Shown here: piece by piece, positions 58,521-64,000 of the stretch
Layout: each line of letters starts with the position of its first letter
How positions within the stretch are numbered: position 1 is the stretch's first letter
Assembly: GCF_021347895.1 (NCBI RefSeq)
Contig: NC_067122.1
Location: 11,831,983 to 11,895,982, forward strand
Length of the DNA: 64,000 nt
Reading direction: 5' to 3'
Source of the DNA: Acanthochromis polyacanthus
Taxonomy: Eukaryota > Chordata > Actinopteri > Pomacentridae
Translations under genes and position numbers: made by a program
The notes under the pieces: generated by a model
Told to the model about the DNA's origin: nothing
The model's input: the letters and a program-made list of their open reading frames with translations, nothing else
Databases searched by the model: none

Positions 58521-60609
58521 GTTAGGACGCCATAAACTTTAAATCAGTGTTAACATTGTTCCATATTTGCTGAACGTGCCAAAGGGCTTGCCAACCCAAA
58601 TGTCAATATCGACGTTAAAGTGTGGAAGTGTTGTCTCTGCCTTGTTTCTAATATCCTCAAGTGACCAAAAAAAGAACAGTTACTGCAGGTGTAAGTATAC
58701 TTTTCCACTGAGGTGAATCCCTTGAAATTGTTTACACTGTTAATCTGTAAAAAGCAGCTTAGAAAATGCCTTATTATTGCTTCTGAGACTGGTTCGGGAC
58801 CAGCTACCAGCTACTCTGCATCACACGTCATGATTTGATCAGCACATAAAGAACTGCAGATGTTCACATTTTAATTGTTTTTTAAGATCTTTAGAGACTT
58901 GGACTATGGTGGCTTGGTGCTCAGTTCTGTTTGTATTTTGACTCCTCCTGAAAAGTGACTGCACGTAATTAGTGACTGTCATTTCACGGTAGCAAGGATG
59001 GAAGCAGTGTGACGTTATTGTGCCGCTGGTTGAAGTCCTGAGAGACGAGGCTGGGGTGGACTGTTGGGCGTTCAAAGCTTCTGACTACGGCACTGGAGAC
59101 CGTGGTTCTGCCAGAAGTCAACATTGGTTTCTTTTAACCATGAGGGTGATCTTTCTCCTGACCTTAACTGAGTAGCTTTAATTGCCTAAGTTTAACCAAA
59201 CCTTAACCACAGGGATGGCAGATCTAAAAATGATTTCAGAAGGAGCTCATTTTGTTCCCAAGTTTCATAGATTTGGTGAAATAATGGAGGGCAATGCTTG
59301 AAAAATGCCACATTCATATACTGTATGTCCAGCGGTCGTGATTTTAATCAAGACAAATGTAGGACACAGTTTGAATATTCAAATACTGAGACATCAGGAT
59401 GAATCTGAATGAATCCTGATGTCTCATTACACATGACAATGAGCTTCATGTCCCTAAACCTCACTGACAACCGCAGACGTCTTCAGTCTGAAGGCAGCAT
59501 GTGATATTTATTAACCAGCATCATGTTTTCCACATGCAGTATCCTTCTCCGTGCGAGGAAAAATTGGACATCCAAAATCTCTTTCAGGTTGTATTTGTTC
59601 TGGGCATGTTGCTGTGATTCCACATCAAGGGAACCTGTTTTTTTTAGTGTGATTCGTCATTACAGTAACAACGTACTCATCTTGATTTACATCTGAAGAG
59701 CAGTCATGGGAGATACAACAAGGCAGAACTGACAAAACATTCCAACTGTTCTCCAAAAGGGCCGATTATCTCCTACATTAACTCTCCGTGTAACACTGAA
59801 ACCTTTATTACTTTGAGCATGCTAAAGAAAAGAAAGAGAGAATAAAAGGCGCTCCTCTTTTGGGTGTACATCGGAGAGGGAATTCAGCTTTTCCCCACTC
59901 CATTCTGCGGTTATTTATCACCCCTGACGGTCGAGCCCGGGCCCACAGGAAGTGGAGCGTAAGTGCAACAGGAAGAGGAGAAGGTGGACGGTCTGATCCC
60001 CAGCATGTAAATCAAGCTTTTTTTATGAGGCCGGGCCACCCTGGAAGATGAAGTGCTCTTGTTGTGAGAGAAAACAGCGGAGCGGTACACATGTCATAAC
60101 ATTGACACCTCGGAGGGGGTCGGCTGGGATCCATCCTCAGGCCGCGGCTCCCAGGTGCCCTCTTGGCCCGAAAAAGCCATCAACCCCCCGACTTTTAAAG
60201 CCGTTCTTCTCTCCTCACGAGCACTCTTCCACCTCGTCCACTTTCTTTTCCTCCCTCCGTCCAGATCTGCCTCAGTCGGTTACGTTGGACGTCTTTAAGA
60301 GCAGTGCCCGACTTGTGTCCACCAAAACACTTTCTCAAACAATAAACAGAGGGCCTAGGTGGTCCTGTCAGAGCCGCTGTCTTTATAGAATAACCAGCTA
60401 CCACAAGAATCTGTTCCTCTGCTCTCCATGAACATCCTGCACGTTAGTGTGTCCACGATTATCAAAATCTCGTCTGACTGTTGACCACAAATGTCACAGA
60501 TCAAACGATGACTAACTGGATTTAGTTCTCACAAAAACACTATAATTACCTGCTTAGTATATCAACAAACATCAGTCAGTTCTCTAGAAAATTATACGGT
60601 AATATAAGC
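58521..60609. other. intergenic DNA, no gene seen
   Basis: No exon supported. 59860-60420 is richer in G+C than its surroundings and non-repetitive (for example ggtcgagcccgggcccacag, cctcaggccgcggctcccag). Its open frames (127 aa at 60048-60431) have no domain I recognise, and it may be a regulatory or CpG-rich patch. Confidence 0.45.
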
Positions 60610-60892
60610 AGGGTTGCAGCTATCAAATATTTTAATAATTGAGTATTTTGTTGATTATTCTGGCAAATAATCGAGTAATCATTTTGTATTCTGCACTTGG
60701 CATGCGCGATACAGCATCAAAATCAGAGGTGAGCGCGTTGTGCAACAGAAATAACCGTCCGGGTGGAAAATGGGCAGACATCGGCACTGTATGGTGCATG
60801 TATAGTATAGAATATATTGGATTAAACAAAGCCTCAAGGCAGATAATTTTGCCTTGAGTTACCAAGTTGCTTGAGGAATCGTTTCAGCCGTA
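60610..60892. mobile_element. hAT-like MITE, degraded
   Basis: The left end 'cagggttgcagctatcaaat' and the right end 'ttgaggaatcgtttcagccg' are eroded inverted repeats of the 'gcagct...atcgattaat' type. Inside are 'ataatcgagtaatcattttg', 'aaaatcagaggtgagcgcgt' and the 'gcctcaaggcagataatttt' / 'gccttgagttaccaa' blocks of a known fish family. No coding sequence. Confidence 0.6.
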
Positions 60893-63800
60893 AATATAAA
60901 TTTGTTTTGCCAGTTATGTTACAAGTACAGCCATATTATCCTCCAAGGGGGCTTTGGGGCAAAAGTTGAGTTGTGAGCACCTATTGAGTCATTTTGTTCA
61001 GAAAGTTTATGATTAAGTGCAAATTTTAAAGTATGTGTCTTAATATTAGATGCAAACGCTGCAAGTGCCACAAGACCAATCAATTAAACAAATTAGTTTC
61101 TACACAGCAAACTACAGGACTTTGGGGCTCCACAGAGTCTGGGGCAGCTGCCCAGTTGTTAACACAGTTCTGGTTAGGAGGAAAACACAACTCATGCCTG
61201 GATTATGTTTGGTGGGAATAGAGTCTATGTTCTTGTAGCTCACAGAGGTTGCAGTGGTTGGGGGCATTTAAGGCACAGTCCTGCAGATGGTTTAGTTTGG
61301 GTACCAAAAGCAGTTAAATTTAAATAGTTCTGTAAACATTCTTTTTATTTGTCAAAACATCGAGCACCTTAAGGACATAAAGATTATAAAAGTTTTATTA
61401 AACTTTAGATTAGAGGCAATGCAAGTTATTGAAGGAACAAACGTAGGAAACAAGTGAATTATGTTGTCGGTGAACATTTTAATGATAATTTAGTATCAGC
61501 ATTTTGCAATCTGTCAGATTTTTTATTCATGTTTTCTAATTATTAATGTAAAATTGATCAGAGTTTTGTTCAAAGTGTAGTCTCTCTTTAAAATTAGTCA
61601 AATGCACTTAGATTATTTTAGAGACATGGCAACAAATGTTTGGGATATTTTTGGAATTCTGCATGTGAAGACTGTTTTTTTTTCCCTCGCATAAATCTAC
61701 TCAGCTCTAACTTGTAATATCTTAAGTGTGCTGGGTGACCTAAAGGTCATGTCAGTAACACGCATGTGCGTGTTGGTGAGAACACTTTGGTGTTTGTGTG
61801 GAAACAGTTTGTCACATTTCATTAGCTCATGCAGACCACTTTGCATGGTGCTTACAGCTACTCCCCACATGGCTCAGCTTGTTTAGACAAATACAGCAGA
61901 CACACTTTATTAATTGACCTTTTCGCTGTAGGCTACTCACCTCAGCGATCGGACATCTTTGTTTTCAGTGTCATTTCTAACAGACAGTAAGATTTAGTGT
62001 TGTTGTGGCCGATCTAATTGCAAGAGCACCAGAGGTATTTTGCAGGAAGCTCTGTGTTTACCTCGAGTGTGCGACAGGAGCCGGGGAGATGGCTGGCATA
62101 ATGGGGTTTATTTACGTTCACACTCACTTACACTGGCCAGTGTCTGGTACTCTGACGAGGGGGACACGTTCTTGCTGAGAGACGTCATTGGAGCTGCTGC
62201 ACATAGAAACTGTGTTCATGAGTCGTGGGGTCTGTCACAGGGATTATTCAAATATAGTGGCAGGTCTTGTGAAACTGCAGTATAACAGGTCAGATATGGT
62301 CAGCACAACATTAACAAGCTCACTGCTACACTGTTTACCTACTTTAAATGAACAAGCAAGAAGCTTGGAATCAGAAACATGATCAGTTTGTCACTTCACA
62401 TTTAGCCTTGGCCACCAGCTACTTAAAGTATTAAATTGCATAAATATTTTCAGTTGAACATTAAAGTGGAAAAATAAATGAAAACAAGTCAAGGCAAATT
62501 TTATTGCCAGCATCCTAAATTTGTCTGTACACACAACAAATTAGAGGTAGTTACACCTATTTAGCTTTGAGAAAGACATTCAAGGTGAGTAAATGCGTTT
62601 CTTTATCCAAAAATTACAGTAAGAAGGCTTGAAAGTGGATGATTCTGCTGAAATAGTAAATGTTTTGATTTTAATAATACTTTTTCCCATATATATTACT
62701 ATAATTTGTTTAATACATATTCAGTCACATTCTATAAGTTGTTTAAACATTTATTTTTATTTTATGGTCGCAAAAGTAATGATAATGTCAGTACTTTGTA
62801 ATTACTGACATTATCATCTAATTAACTGATTCATTTTTTCTCTGTTTTATGTACAAAAAAATACCTTTGGTTTATCTGACAGATAAAAAGTCACATATAC
62901 ATTTAATATAATAGCCACATTTAATCTGTACATTCAAAAAACTTATAGTTAATGAGATTTCCTATGTGTCCAGACTTTAGGGACATCCTGTATTATCATT
63001 TAAGACCCACAGAATTGGCGAATCACTGCTCTTCAAAAGCTGGAACAGGTTAAAGTCTGGAATTCTTGCTTGAAACATGAACAAATGTTATCAAAATAGT
63101 TGCTCTAATGTCCAGCAACTAATTATTAATTTTATCTGCCATGAGTTTTTAAAATTAAGGTGTGCAAACATGAAAGCTCAGCATGGGCAGCAGCCATAAG
63201 TAGAATGTATTACTATGGAGCTGCAAAATGTTTATAATTTAGAACAATTCTTTAGTGATAATAAATATTTGTATCTGCAAAAAAAAGAATTATATTTGTC
63301 CTTCTGAGAGTATTCAAAGACGTCACAGTAATTTGAAATAGACTCACACAGAAGAGCAGTATTTGAATTTGAAGCGACCAGTATATTTGGAGTCACTGTA
63401 TATTTATGCTGGACTGTTTAGCTTGGCATCTCTCTGCTGATAATTTATGACACATCTGGTGTCAATCTGCCATCACCTTCCTCATAAAAGGTCCCCAAAT
63501 CATGAATATATTCTTTAGATGGCAAGAAATGCTCGTTATGAGCCGGGGCTTGATTTGTGGAGTCTATCTTTTTCACAGTCGACTGGATATTTGGGTACGA
63601 ATCAATGTGTCTCAGAGAGAGTAAGTGAATTTATATACTTGGGAGTGTCTCCACGGCCGGCGCTGTGGCCAAGTGTGGGACACATGCAGCACCACAACGG
63701 AAACCAGGGAAACGGCATTAATTGAGGAGGAGGGGGTTAAAAAAAAAAAAAAGGGAAAAACATTACATGTGAACTTCTTCTCCTGCAGTAATTCAGCATC

Positions 63801-64000
63801 ATGAAATTCTATACTTCCCCTCTTTCCTGCAGAAATATGTCGAAGCAAGTGCAAACGGACTAAACAGAAAATGAAATCTTCATTCTGCCGCTTTTTAAAT
63901 CCACTTTAATGCACTTTATCTTTTATAGTCTACAAACTCAACTGTAAAAAAATGTGGTTTATTTAGCCGTCTATTTTTTTTGTACCATTTTGGAGAACAC
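60893..64000. other. intergenic DNA, no gene seen
   Basis: No exon, RNA gene or named element supported up to the window end. 62490-62600 begins 'caagtcaaggcaaattttat', a possible minus-strand retroposon tail. 'tgtgtccagactttagggac' then 'atcctgta' near 62967-62993 looks like an isolated transposon terminus. An A tract lies at 63740-63752. Confidence 0.5.

Noticed and set aside
60048..60431. 127-codon plus-strand frame in a GC-rich patch
   Set aside because: No domain recognised; openness is explained by local GC content.

Overview
The window is teleost fish nuclear DNA. The evidence is an intron/exon boundary, a vertebrate Rab gene terminus, long (CA)n tracts and many repeat families typical of fish genomes. 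It is almost entirely non-coding. The only host coding sequence I can support is the last exon of rab28 (631-723, + strand), preceded by its splice acceptor and followed by a probable 3' UTR. After that come about 61 kb with no convincing host exon. This fits the gene-poor interval downstream of RAB28 in vertebrates (in human, towards HS3ST1), but synteny is inferred from that one exon.

Layout. 1-630: partial last intron of rab28 with a dispersed repeat. 631-about 2.2 kb: terminal exon and 3' UTR. 2.5-13.2 kb: intergenic DNA with a reverse-oriented retroelement tail and a fish DNA element with short inverted ends. 13.2-13.55 kb: an internally deleted Tc1-like transposon. 14.2-15.8 kb: a DNA transposon with inverted repeats of about 350 bp and a decayed ORF. 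18-33 kb: retroposon tails, hAT-like non-autonomous elements, two copies of one repeat family in opposite orientation (26 and 32 kb), an RTE-type 3' end and a 115-bp palindromic MITE. 40.9-41.5 kb: a truncated hAT element with a BED finger. 41.7, 51.2 and 51.5 kb: (CA)n tracts. 51.3 kb: a repeat with CCCTAA-like runs and two hairpins. 52.5-61 kb: more dispersed repeats.

The standout is 34215-39987, a 5,773-bp LTR retrotransposon on the minus strand. It has two 760-bp LTRs that look identical, a 5-bp target duplication (CTGAC) and a G-rich polypurine tract. It has no reverse transcriptase, integrase or protease. An 11-nt stretch one base inside the 5' LTR is perfectly complementary to an 11-nt stretch inside the LTR that lies 25-31 nt downstream of a TATA-like box. 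This is the arrangement expected for Tf1/sushi-type self-priming. The interior has one long ORF with a unique Gag-like N-terminal part of about 220 residues, followed by five minisatellite arrays whose units (33, 30, 33, 30 and 42 bp) are all multiples of three. Arrays outside the ORF use other unit lengths. I read it as a young, non-autonomous, self-primed element whose proline-rich tail has grown by in-frame repeat expansion.

A few AT-rich or GC-distinct stretches look like possible conserved non-coding elements; these are low-confidence impressions that need alignment. I saw no tRNA, rRNA or CRISPR features.
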